This document shows, one piece after another, positions 1-6,571 of a DNA stretch of 7,397 nt (positions within the stretch are counted from its first letter, which is position 1; every line of letters starts with the position of its first letter). The position numbers and the translations under genes were made by a program. The stretch covers positions 1 to 7,397 of the forward strand of contig JAUXCK010000130.1 in the NCBI GenBank assembly GCA_030618925.1. Direction: 5' to 3'. The notes under the pieces are model-generated. The model saw only the letters and a program-made list of their open reading frames with translations. It was not told where the DNA came from and did no database searches. This stretch comes from Desulfobacteraceae bacterium (lineage in GTDB: Bacteria; Desulfobacterota; Desulfobacteria; Desulfobacterales; SURF-7).

Positions 1-142
1 CGAACCGCTACGACATCTCGCCGACAGCTTCTAAAAAACGAGTGCGATCCTTCTCGTCTATAAAAATATCGCTGCCCTCGTTGCCACGCGATAGCAGGTG
101 GTATAAAGCACCTTCGTATTCAATACGCCACGGTCTGCTCAT
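1..142 (-). pseudogene. IS200-like / REP-associated tyrosine transposase (Y1_Tnp), N-terminal remnant with in-frame stop
   Basis: Reading the minus strand from an ATG at 142-140 gives a peptide with the hallmark start of Y1 (HUH single-strand) transposases of the REP-associated type: RPWRIEYEGALYH, then SRGNE, DIF and KDRTRFLE. These proteins nick and join single-stranded DNA through a catalytic tyrosine that lies further downstream, outside this window. After 44 codons the frame meets TAG (plus-strand 8-10), within the stretch that family members usually read as GEM-x-x-RF; codons for R and F follow directly, so one base change from a CAG or GAG codon would explain the stop. The gene is therefore probably inactive, though the rest lies off the left edge and a sequencing error cannot be excluded. 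No clear Shine-Dalgarno precedes the ATG. No transposon end or REP-like hairpin is visible in the flanking 143-270. It is divergent from the operon and probably unrelated to its function. Confidence 0.8.
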
Positions 143-274
143 AATGATCTGATATCCATGCGTCAGCTTTATGTCAATTTTTGTTCACTATTCAAGCTTT
201 GACCCTCTTATCTTTAGAGTTGAATGTACTTTTTCGCCTGTTCGATATGATCTTTAAAGGGTTTCATTTTTTTC

Positions 275-303
275 TTGACATTAGATCGAACGTTCGATAC
301 CTC
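275..303 (+). promoter_or_regulatory. Putative promoter of the regulator/carboxylase operon
   Basis: A perfect -35 hexamer TTGACA lies at 275-280. At a 17-bp spacing the -10 position (298-303) reads TACCTC, a poor match, so the promoter may be weak or the true -10 may lie elsewhere. What supports a promoter here is position: the two palindromic operators begin 4 bp after the -35 box and would cover the spacer, the -10 region and the start site, the usual layout for TetR-type repression. No convincing second promoter is seen in the 58-bp gap before the first carboxylase gene, and no terminator separates it from the regulator, so this promoter may drive the whole operon. Confidence 0.5.
285..298. 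promoter_or_regulatory. Palindromic operator 1 (putative TetR-family site)
   Basis: ATCGAACGTTCGAT is a perfect 14-bp palindrome. It lies just downstream of the TTGACA box and about 100 bp before the start of the TetR-type gene. An identical copy occurs 23 bp further on (centre to centre). Dyads of this size next to a TetR gene are typical autoregulatory operators; that the neighbouring protein binds here is inference. Confidence 0.75.
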
Positions 304-307
304 ATAT

Positions 308-321
308 ATCGAACGTTCGAT
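308..321. promoter_or_regulatory. Palindromic operator 2 (putative TetR-family site)
   Basis: This is an exact second copy of ATCGAACGTTCGAT. With operator 1 it forms a larger inverted repeat: positions 284-299 and 307-322 are perfect reverse complements (16-bp arms, 7-nt centre). The 23-bp centre-to-centre distance is a little over two helical turns, which would allow two dimers to sit side by side on roughly the same face. It would overlap the expected transcription start. Confidence 0.75.
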
Positions 322-383
322 CTATTGCTGTTTGTGAAGTATTTCGGTGGTCCAAACCATCCATTCCATTGCTCTTTATGAAA

Positions 384-388
384 GGGAG
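384..388 (+). promoter_or_regulatory. Ribosome binding site that decides the regulator's start (TTG at 395)
   Basis: GGGAG (in AAAGGGAG) ends 6 nt before a TTG codon at 395-397. The in-frame ATG at 347 has no comparable purine-rich sequence at the right distance, only a GGTGG several bases further off. The TTG start also puts the first DNA-binding helix about ten residues from the N-terminus, as is usual for TetR proteins. Confidence 0.65.
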
Positions 389-394
389 CGCATT

Positions 395-991
395 TTGGGA
401 AACATCAAAACCAACAAAGACAGAATTTTCAAAACGGCCATTTCCCTGTTTTCCGCCAAAGGATTTCGCGGCACTTCCATTCGCGACATCGCCAACGCGA
501 TGAATATCAGCATCTCTAATATTTATCATCACTTCGGCAACAAAGAAGGGCTTCTCGTTGCCATCCTGGAACACTCATCCGAGCGTCTGGTGAAAAAGCT
601 AAAGGAGGTCTCGGAGTTGGATGTTCCGCCGAAAGAAAAATTCAAAAAACTTGTTGAAACTCATATCCGGCTTGCGGGAACCTTCACCGAGGAAACCAAG
701 ATCTTTTTCTTGGATGAGGAGCATCTTTCAGAAGAAGGGGAAAAGATTAACCGCAATATTCAACGTCAAATCTATGGATTTTATCAAAACGTGTTACAGG
801 AACTTGATGAAACAGGGCTCATTCGATGCCGGAGCATCAAGGTTCTGGCATTTAATATCTTTGGCGTCATCAACTGGCAGCTTCGTTGGTACCGGCCCGA
901 GGGCCCTCTTTCCCTGGATGAAATAATAGATGAGATGCTTTCTTTTATTATGAACGGGGTTTTCGGGACCACAGGGCAAAATCAAAAATAG
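395..991 (+). CDS. TetR-family transcriptional regulator, possibly acyl-CoA responsive
   Basis: From the TTG start this is a 198-residue protein, a normal TetR length; an ATG at 347 would add 16 residues with little resemblance to the family. Residues about 7-52 are a classic TetR DNA-binding domain: an initial helix with AISLFSAKGFRGTSIRDIA, then the recognition helix region with SISNIYHHFGNKEGLL. The C-terminal half is all-helical and contains INWQLRWYRPEGPLS near residues 160-175, a pattern I associate with TetR proteins of the KstR2/FadR kind that bind acyl-CoA thioesters; the ligand assignment is inference. It probably represses its own promoter through the two palindromes at 285-321 and, because only 58 bp without a terminator separate it from the carboxylase genes, probably controls them too. 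The gene and its upstream region are visibly AT-richer than the operon that follows, which could reflect a separate origin. Confidence 0.88.
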   Translation: MGNIKTNKDRIFKTAISLFSAKGFRGTSIRDIANAMNISISNIYHHFGNKEGLLVAILEHSSERLVKKLKEVSELDVPPKEKFKKLVETHIRLAGTFTEETKIFFLDEEHLSEEGEKINRNIQRQIYGFYQNVLQELDETGLIRCRSIKVLAFNIFGVINWQLRWYRPEGPLSLDEIIDEMLSFIMNGVFGTTGQNQK

Positions 992-1049
992 GGAGAGTTT
1001 TACAGGCCGTTTATTTTTTCACGCATAAAATCATGAGGAGGGAAAGGTC

Positions 1050-3092
1050 ATGGGGTATACGATTGACATTGACACGGGGGGAACCTTCACCGACGGATTT
1101 TTCGTTTCAGGGGACCGGGTTGAGTCTGTGAAAGTGCCCACATCGCCGCACGATTTGACGATTTGTTTCCTCGAATGCATCGGCGCGGGGGCAAAACGCT
1201 TCGGCGTGGCGGTAGAAGATCTGCTGTATGAAACGGACATTATCCGGTTTTCTAACACCATCGGTACCAACACCATCATTCAGCGGGATGGCAGCCGACT
1301 GGGGTTGCTGGTGACGGCGGGTCAAGAAGGGCTGGCGCCCACCCACAGGGGCAATGGAAAATCGCCCCTGGTTGATCCCGAGATGGTGGTAGAAATTGAA
1401 GAGGAGACGTCGCTTTCGGGAGAGGTCCTGAAAGCGCCAGGCGAAAAGTCCGTGATGGCCTCAGCCCAGATTCTCATCGACCGTGGCGCCCGGTGCCTGG
1501 TGGTGGCTCTGGCCCATTCCGACGCCAATCCGCAGAATGAGCGCGTGGTTCGCGGGACCATCAAGAATGAATATCCCCGTGATTTTCTGGGATCGGTGCC
1601 CGTATTTCTCTCATCGGATATTTCCAGCCGAAGTGGAAAAGAAGAACGTATCAACGCCGCCGTATTGAATGCCTACATCCATAGCAAACTGGTGAGTATG
1701 CTCTACAAGGCAGGGGAGAACCTGCGTCAGCGAATGTACGGCAAAAACCTCTTCATTGTACACAACAACCATGCGGTGGCTCGAGTGGCCAAGACGCGAG
1801 CCATCAATACTTACAATTCCGGGCCGGCAGCGGGCCTTATGGGGGCCCGGCAGACCGGTCTGGCCTACGGCGCGGACCACATCATTTCAGCCGATATGGG
1901 TGGCACCTCCTTTGACCTGGGTTATGTTCATCAGGGACAGGTCAGTTACACCTTGAAGCCGGATGTGGAAGGCTTTCGGGCCAACGTTCCCATGGTGGAG
2001 ATCAAAGCTATGGGCGCGGGGGGTGGGTCCATTGCGTCTGTTTCCGAAGGGGTCCTTCGAGTGGGTCCCCAATCGGCGGGGGCCCTTCCCGGCCCGGTGT
2101 GCTTTGACCTGGGGGGCACGGAACTCACCGTGACGGACGCGGACCTTATGTTGGGCATCTTTGATCCCGACTATTTTCTGGGGGGTGCCATGAAACTCAA
2201 CATGGAAAAAGCCCGGGGTCTCATGGCGGAAAAGATCGGGGAACCGCTGGGCCTTTCGGTGGAAGAGGCGGCATTTTCAGTGAAAGAGACCATTGATGAG
2301 TTCATGGGACGAGAACTGGAAAAAATCCGGGACAAGTTGGCAGGGGACCCTGAACCGTTGCTGGTGGTCTACGGCGGAGCGGGCCCGGCCCACTGCTGTC
2401 ATGCGGCAGGGTTTGCGGGCATCAAAAAGATCGTGATCACCCCTTTTTCCGCGGTTTTTTCGGCCTATGCGTCTTCCGGTATGGACGTGGGGCACATTTA
2501 TTATGCCCGCACTGATATTCCCTTCCATGAAAAATCAGATTTTTCAGGGTTGCCTGAGGCCTTGATATCCCTCAAGAAAGAGGCGGAAAGGGATATACGG
2601 GGTGAGGGTTTTTCGGTTGAGGATATGAAACTGTCGCTGGAACTTCTGGTGGAGCGGCAAGGAGACGGAACGGAAGTTAAGTTCAGCACGCCTCTCGACT
2701 TTCACCAATCGCCGGAGGGCATCGCACTGGCTGTTTCACAGGCGCGAAAGCTTCTGGGGCAGAATGGTGCGGGAGGCGAGGAAGCTATTCGGGTGAACAT
2801 GGTGAGTTTGGCGGCGCAGGCGGAGGTCCCCCATTTTGACGTGAAAGAGGTCCCTCTGGCCAGCGAGGATGCGGCCGTGGCCCAAAAGGGTGCAAGGCCG
2901 GTGTTCCTGGACAGGGAAAAGGGAATGCAGGAAATCCCCGTGTATGACCGAGCTCTGCTCACCCATGGTCACCGCCTGTCCGGCCCGGCCCTCGTAGAAT
3001 CTGAACAAACCACAGTGCTGGTGGCCGCCGGATGGCGCATGACCGTGGACAAAATCAACAATGCCGTTCTGGAGGAGGTAACTGAGCCATGA
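1050..3092 (+). CDS. HyuA-like ATPase subunit of an acetone/acetophenone-type carboxylase (first paralogue)
   Basis: This 680-residue protein belongs to the hydantoinase A / 5-oxoprolinase family, whose ASKHA fold binds ATP. The phosphate-1 loop DTGGTFTD is at residues 8-15, SGPAAG at 257-262, the phosphate-2 loop DMGGTSFDLG at 282-291, GAGGGSIA at 322-329, GPQSAGALPGP at 339-349 and the adenosine motif YGGAGPAH at 441-448; the GPALVE...GW signature sits at 645-662. In ketone carboxylases such subunits phosphorylate bicarbonate or the ketone substrate. A strong GAGGAGGG at 1035-1042 precedes the ATG by 7 nt. Its stop overlaps the next start by 4 nt (ATGA). The segment at about 92-130 is short and lacks the family's usual IGRQ...KPEPLV and ERI patterns, and the GG before SGPAAG is replaced by NH (IVHNNHAV), so it has diverged from ordinary HyuA and from its paralogue at 4393. 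The substrate is unknown; a plain amidohydrolase is less likely given the neighbours. Confidence 0.9.
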   Translation: MGYTIDIDTGGTFTDGFFVSGDRVESVKVPTSPHDLTICFLECIGAGAKRFGVAVEDLLYETDIIRFSNTIGTNTIIQRDGSRLGLLVTAGQEGLAPTHRGNGKSPLVDPEMVVEIEEETSLSGEVLKAPGEKSVMASAQILIDRGARCLVVALAHSDANPQNERVVRGTIKNEYPRDFLGSVPVFLSSDISSRSGKEERINAAVLNAYIHSKLVSMLYKAGENLRQRMYGKNLFIVHNNHAVARVAKTRAINTYNSGPAAGLMGARQTGLAYGADHIISADMGGTSFDLGYVHQGQVSYTLKPDVEGFRANVPMVEIKAMGAGGGSIASVSEGVLRVGPQSAGALPGPVCFDLGGTELTVTDADLMLGIFDPDYFLGGAMKLNMEKARGLMAEKIGEPLGLSVEEAAFSVKETIDEFMGRELEKIRDKLAGDPEPLLVVYGGAGPAHCCHAAGFAGIKKIVITPFSAVFSAYASSGMDVGHIYYARTDIPFHEKSDFSGLPEALISLKKEAERDIRGEGFSVEDMKLSLELLVERQGDGTEVKFSTPLDFHQSPEGIALAVSQARKLLGQNGAGGEEAIRVNMVSLAAQAEVPHFDVKEVPLASEDAAVAQKGARPVFLDREKGMQEIPVYDRALLTHGHRLSGPALVESEQTTVLVAAGWRMTVDKINNAVLEEVTEP

Positions 3093-3418
3093 AAGTGAAA
3101 ATTACCGAGTATCTGGAAATCGACCTGGAACAAGAGGCATGGTGCTGCAATCGGTGCGGGCACGCGCTGATCGGCGCCCGGGAAAACTATAAAAAGGGGT
3201 GCCTGGTGGCGGAAAAACCCTTTGACGAAGTTCACCCGGCCCTGGTGGAAGGAAAAGGATACAGCTTTTCGCCGGATCCCGACTACTGTCGCCTTTTGGA
3301 ATTTTATTGCCCCGCCTGCGGGGTGATCATTGAAAATGAGTACCTTCCGCCGGGGCATCCCATTACCCATGATATTGAGCTGGATGTGGATGCGCTCAAG
3401 AAAAGGCACGGGTTATGA
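3089..3418 (+). CDS. Small zinc-binding subunit, acetone carboxylase gamma-like (ApcB-like)
   Basis: This 109-residue protein (about 12 kDa) has two CxxC knuckles, C20-x-x-C23 in CCNRCGH and C74-x-x-C77 in YCPACG, an arrangement expected to bind one zinc ion. The C-terminal part with EYLPPGHP and DIELDVDAL resembles the end of acetone carboxylase gamma subunits. Such small subunits are, as far as I know, specific to acetone and acetophenone carboxylases, where they join the ATPase and catalytic subunits; they are not needed by hydantoinases or 5-oxoprolinase. This makes the gene the best single clue to what the operon encodes. It is shorter than acetone carboxylase gamma (about 168 residues) and nearer to the 15-kDa Apc subunit. 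Its ATG overlaps the preceding stop (ATGA at 3089-3092), with GGAGG at 3071-3075 (followed by AGGTAA) ahead of it, and its own stop overlaps the next start in the same way, so the three genes are probably translationally coupled. Confidence 0.8.
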   Translation: MKVKITEYLEIDLEQEAWCCNRCGHALIGARENYKKGCLVAEKPFDEVHPALVEGKGYSFSPDPDYCRLLEFYCPACGVIIENEYLPPGHPITHDIELDVDALKKRHGL

Positions 3419-4365
3419 CCATGGCAACGGGAAGGGAACTCTTCAATAATTTTTTGAATGATGAACCCCTGCCCAGGCCGGTGTTCGTGCCCATGATCCG
3501 GGGACTGCTGTCCAGAGTGGATGGGCTGTCCATGGAGCGACTTATGAATGACCCCACCCTGTGGGCCAATGGTCTGGTAAGAACCCATAAACTATTCCGT
3601 TTCGACGGGGTGGTTGTGGGGTTGGATTTTACCTTGATGGCCGAAGCCTGCGGCTGTGAAATCACATGGGAGAAGGATCGCCCCGTGGCCTCTCCTCCGC
3701 TGAAAGGTCTTTATAAAAAACCGGAAGAGGTAGGTCGGATGAAGTATGCCCTGGAGGTGGCGTCCCGGGTTTTCGAGGTCTGTCAAAAGGATCAGGCCTG
3801 CATTGCCGCCGTCACCGGCCCCATTACCCTGGCTGATATGCTGTTCGGTCCCGGGAAAGGCGCTGACCACCTGGAGGAAATCAAACAGCTCATGGTGCAG
3901 GTGGCGGAAGCCTTCTGTAAAACAGGGCCCGATGTGCTGATTTTCCTGGAGGGACGGCCCCTGGCTTCCACAAAAATCAATCTTTCCCATCGAAAGATCT
4001 ATAACACCCTCAAAAATATCACCGGATATTATGATGTGAAGACCGGGCTTTATGTGCAGCGATATGCCCCTTCCTCCGTTGACCAGTTCAAGGCCCTTAA
4101 AATGGACCTGTACGTGCTGGGTCCTTCAACGGATGGAACCCTGCCGGGCATTTCGCGGGTGTGGGATCTGGGAGTGGGAGCGCTGGGTGTGGGTCTCGGT
4201 CTGCCTCTGGATGATCTGGCCGCGGCGCGCAGGCTCATCAAGGAAGGCAGAAAACTGTATGAAACCACGGGGGGACGGGGCATCTTTTTTACCAGCCTGG
4301 GACCGGCCACCCGGGATGTGGATCTTGAAACGCTTCACGAACTGGTTCAAGAATTCTTTCATTGA
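3415..4365 (+). CDS. Uroporphyrinogen-decarboxylase-fold protein, possible accessory subunit of the carboxylase
   Basis: This 316-residue protein (about 35 kDa) has the outline of the UroD / cobamide methyltransferase family: RELFNNFLNDEPLPRPVFVP at 7-26, an Asp-containing strand GLDFTLMAEACGCEI at 69-83 where UroD has its catalytic Asp, VTGPITLADMLFG at 133-145, and a C-terminal GPATRDVDLETLHELVQEF. The zinc ligands of the corrinoid methyltransferases (MtaA/MtbA type: HxC plus a later Cys) are absent: the HxC strand reads YVQRYAPSS (213-221) and there is no Cys after residue 168. UroD's N-terminal RQAGR arginine motif is also missing. It is therefore unlikely to be a standard decarboxylase or methyltransferase. 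Its size is close to the 34-kDa loosely bound Apc subunit, but I cannot confirm that they are homologous. It starts in a 4-nt overlap with the preceding gene (a second ATG follows at 3421) and ends with tandem stops TGA TAA. No corrinoid protein is visible nearby. Confidence 0.8.
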   Translation: MTMATGRELFNNFLNDEPLPRPVFVPMIRGLLSRVDGLSMERLMNDPTLWANGLVRTHKLFRFDGVVVGLDFTLMAEACGCEITWEKDRPVASPPLKGLYKKPEEVGRMKYALEVASRVFEVCQKDQACIAAVTGPITLADMLFGPGKGADHLEEIKQLMVQVAEAFCKTGPDVLIFLEGRPLASTKINLSHRKIYNTLKNITGYYDVKTGLYVQRYAPSSVDQFKALKMDLYVLGPSTDGTLPGISRVWDLGVGALGVGLGLPLDDLAAARRLIKEGRKLYETTGGRGIFFTSLGPATRDVDLETLHELVQEFFH

Positions 4366-4392
4366 TAACGCATCAGAACAAGGAGACGTGAC

Positions 4393-6537
4393 ATGGGTAT
4401 CTCAATCAGCGTCGATATCGGCGGAACATTTACAGATTTTCACGCTCGCAGCGAGGATGGCAACACGGAAACCACCAAAACCCCAACTACTCACTATGAT
4501 CTCTCCGTCGGGTTTATGAAGGGAATGAAAACACTGGCCAGATCCTTTGGCAAGGGGCTTTCTGATTTTCTGGGCCAGAGCGATGTGGTGCGTTACTGCA
4601 CCACCATGGGGACCAACGCCCTGATCGAACGGACGGGTCCAAAACTGGGGTTCATCACCACCGCGGGATTCGAGGATGCCATTTTTCTGGGTCGCGCTAG
4701 AAGCTGGGCCGATGGCGGTTCGGTCCTTGAAAACAAGGACCTGGCCCGCATTCGAAAACCCGAACCCCTGATCCAACCGGAGATGGTGGTAGGCGTTCGA
4801 GAACGGATCGATTCTTTCGGCAATGTCGTCAGTCCGCTCAGGCGGGAGGAAGTGCTTGAAAAGCTTCAGCACCTGGTAGACCGGGGCGCCATGGGATTTG
4901 TGGTGGGACTGCTCTGGTCCTTCAGCAATCCGGCCCATGAGCGGATGATCAGGGAGATCATCGAGGAGGAATACCCGGAAGACTATCTGGGGTCCATGCC
5001 GGTGATCCTGTCCAGCGATGTGTCCCCCAAATCCGCTGAATATACCCGGTTTACCACCACTATCGTGAACGCTTACATTCATGGGGTTATGGCCGAAAAG
5101 CTCAACAAGCTGGGCAATGAACTCAGGGATGGCGGTTACCGGCGGCCTCTGGTCCTGGTGCACAATACGGGGGGTATGAAAAAAATGTCCCGGACCCGGG
5201 CCGTGTTGACCCACAACGCGGGACCCGTGGCCGGTCTCCATGGCGCTCTCAGCGTGGGTGCCCATTATGGTCATGAAAAGATCATCTTTACCGATATGGG
5301 GGGTACCTCCTTTGATATCGGTGTCATTACCGGGGGGGAGCTGAAGACCTATGATTTTATTCCTCTCATAGATCGCTGGCGAACCAACATCCCGGCCATT
5401 GAGGTGAAATCCATAGGCGCAGGCGGTGGCTCCATTGCCTGGATCAACAGGCTCATGGACAATGCCATGGAAGTGGGCCCCCAGTCGGCCGGATCCATGC
5501 CCGGACCGGCCTGCTACGATCAGGGCGGGCGGGAACCCACCGTAACGGATGCGGACCTGCTGCTGGGGTACCTCAATCCGGAAAATTATTTGGGCGGCAA
5601 TATGTTGCTGGACCCTGATTTGAGTCAAGAAGCCATCAAGGAAAGAATCGCCGATCCCCTGGGTATTGATCCGGTGGAGGCGGCGCTGCGTATTCGGCAG
5701 GTGGTGGATGCCCGTATGGGGCAGGAGGTGTTTAACGAGGTGGCGCTCAAGGGGCATGACCCCAGGGAATTCGTGCTCATGGCCTGCGGAGGCGCCGGCG
5801 CCACCCATGCCTGCGGCTTTGCGCCCTATCTGAAAGTGGCAAAAGTCATTGTATCTCCCTATTCCTCTGTTTTCGGGGCCTTTGGTGCGTCTACGTTGAA
5901 CATCCAGCAGGTATGGGAGATGTCCAAGACCATGAAGATCTTCCAATGGGCCACCCAATCTTATTCCGAGGATGTGGACGAGTTTAACCGTGTAGTGGCG
6001 GACCTGAAAAACAAGGCGGTGCGGGACCTCCAGCTGGAGGGCTATCGTGAGGATCAGATTCAGTTCCGGCTGGAACTGGATATGCGCTACGGTATGCAGT
6101 ATAACCTCATGAAAGTAGTTTCCCCCCGTTTGACGCTCCGCAATTCCGATGATTTCAAGGTGATCTGCGACACATTTACCCAGCAGTATGCGGAGGTCTA
6201 CTCTCCTGAGGCCACCTTTCCCATGGGCGGCATCAACCTGGAGTGTTTCCATATGACGGCCGTAGTAGCACTGCCGCCCCTTGAGCTGGAGGCCTTTGAA
6301 GGAAATGACCAAACGCCTTCCGGTGCCGCGAGTTTGCCCGCACGGGAAGCGTTCTGGGCATCCCTTGAAGGGTTTATGAAAACACCGGTTTTTGCCTTTA
6401 ACGAACTGCTGGTGGGTAACGAAATAGACGGACCGGCCCTGGTGGAAGCGGACGATACCACCTACGTGATTGAACCGGGATGGCGATTTGTAATGGATCG
6501 TTTTCGCAATGCCGTTTTGGAAAGAAATCAGGCTTAA
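4393..6537 (+). CDS. HyuA-like ATPase subunit of an acetone/acetophenone-type carboxylase (second paralogue)
   Basis: This 714-residue protein is a second hydantoinase A / 5-oxoprolinase-type ASKHA ATPase. Phosphate-1 loop DIGGTFTD at 8-15, NAGPVAG at 275-281, phosphate-2 loop DMGGTSFDIG at 301-310, IGAGGGSIA at 341-349, GPQSAGSMPGPACYDQGG at 362-379 and adenosine motif CGGAGATHA at 465-473 are all present; GPALVEADDTTYVIEPGW closes the protein at 680-697. Unlike the first paralogue it keeps the family's LGRAR...RKPEPLI and RERI features (about 99-139) and the GG in HNTGG (257-261), while its adenosine loop reads GATH instead of GPAH. Two unlike HyuA subunits in one operon is the acetophenone carboxylase arrangement, where each is thought to activate a different substrate (bicarbonate or ketone); which does which here cannot be read from sequence. 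AAGGAG at 4380-4385 lies 7 nt before the ATG, and 27 nt separate it from the preceding gene. Confidence 0.9.
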   Translation: MGISISVDIGGTFTDFHARSEDGNTETTKTPTTHYDLSVGFMKGMKTLARSFGKGLSDFLGQSDVVRYCTTMGTNALIERTGPKLGFITTAGFEDAIFLGRARSWADGGSVLENKDLARIRKPEPLIQPEMVVGVRERIDSFGNVVSPLRREEVLEKLQHLVDRGAMGFVVGLLWSFSNPAHERMIREIIEEEYPEDYLGSMPVILSSDVSPKSAEYTRFTTTIVNAYIHGVMAEKLNKLGNELRDGGYRRPLVLVHNTGGMKKMSRTRAVLTHNAGPVAGLHGALSVGAHYGHEKIIFTDMGGTSFDIGVITGGELKTYDFIPLIDRWRTNIPAIEVKSIGAGGGSIAWINRLMDNAMEVGPQSAGSMPGPACYDQGGREPTVTDADLLLGYLNPENYLGGNMLLDPDLSQEAIKERIADPLGIDPVEAALRIRQVVDARMGQEVFNEVALKGHDPREFVLMACGGAGATHACGFAPYLKVAKVIVSPYSSVFGAFGASTLNIQQVWEMSKTMKIFQWATQSYSEDVDEFNRVVADLKNKAVRDLQLEGYREDQIQFRLELDMRYGMQYNLMKVVSPRLTLRNSDDFKVICDTFTQQYAEVYSPEATFPMGGINLECFHMTAVVALPPLELEAFEGNDQTPSGAASLPAREAFWASLEGFMKTPVFAFNELLVGNEIDGPALVEADDTTYVIEPGWRFVMDRFRNAVLERNQA

Positions 6538-6542
6538 GCAAT

Positions 6543-6559
6543 CGGGGCGACAGACCCCG
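6543..6559 (+). other. Short hairpin just ahead of the HyuB-like gene's ribosome binding site
   Basis: CGGGG (6543-6547) and CCCCG (6555-6559) can form a 5-bp GC stem with a 7-nt loop in the 34-nt gap between the two genes. The last base of the stem touches the GGGAGGTGA Shine-Dalgarno (6560-6568), which stays unpaired. No U-run follows, so it is not a terminator; it could stabilise the downstream message or keep the binding site open. Such a short stem could also be chance. Confidence 0.3.
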
Positions 6560-6571
6560 GGGAGGTGACGC

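Noticed and set aside
285..321. The CGAACGTTCG cores as LexA (SOS) boxes.
   Set aside because: The Gram-positive-type LexA box has CGAAC and GTTCG separated by four bases; here the half-sites abut, and a TetR gene is the direct neighbour.
284..322. The inverted repeat as a transcription terminator, transposon end or CRISPR repeat.
   Set aside because: There is no U-run after it, it directly follows a -35 box, and only two copies exist as nested palindromes.
181..381. A 66-codon frame starting at 181.
   Set aside because: It runs straight through the promoter and operator palindromes, is Phe/Leu-rich from AT-rich DNA and has no ribosome binding site.
999..1031. A separate promoter for the carboxylase genes (TTTACA ... 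TAAAAT).
   Set aside because: The spacing is 21 bp, too long, and the start site would fall inside the ribosome binding site.
2969..3990. Minus-strand frames of 90-146 codons opposite the first HyuA, zinc and UroD-fold genes.
   Set aside because: They show no family resemblance and lack plausible ribosome binding sites; the plus-strand genes explain the sequence.
3415..4365. Calling the UroD-fold gene hemE or a methylcobamide:CoM methyltransferase.
   Set aside because: The residues that define either activity are missing and no haem or corrinoid genes are nearby.
4052..4519. A 155-codon plus-strand frame overlapping the end of the UroD-fold gene and the start of the second HyuA gene.
   Set aside because: It is out of frame with both conserved genes, Trp/Arg-rich and without any motif.
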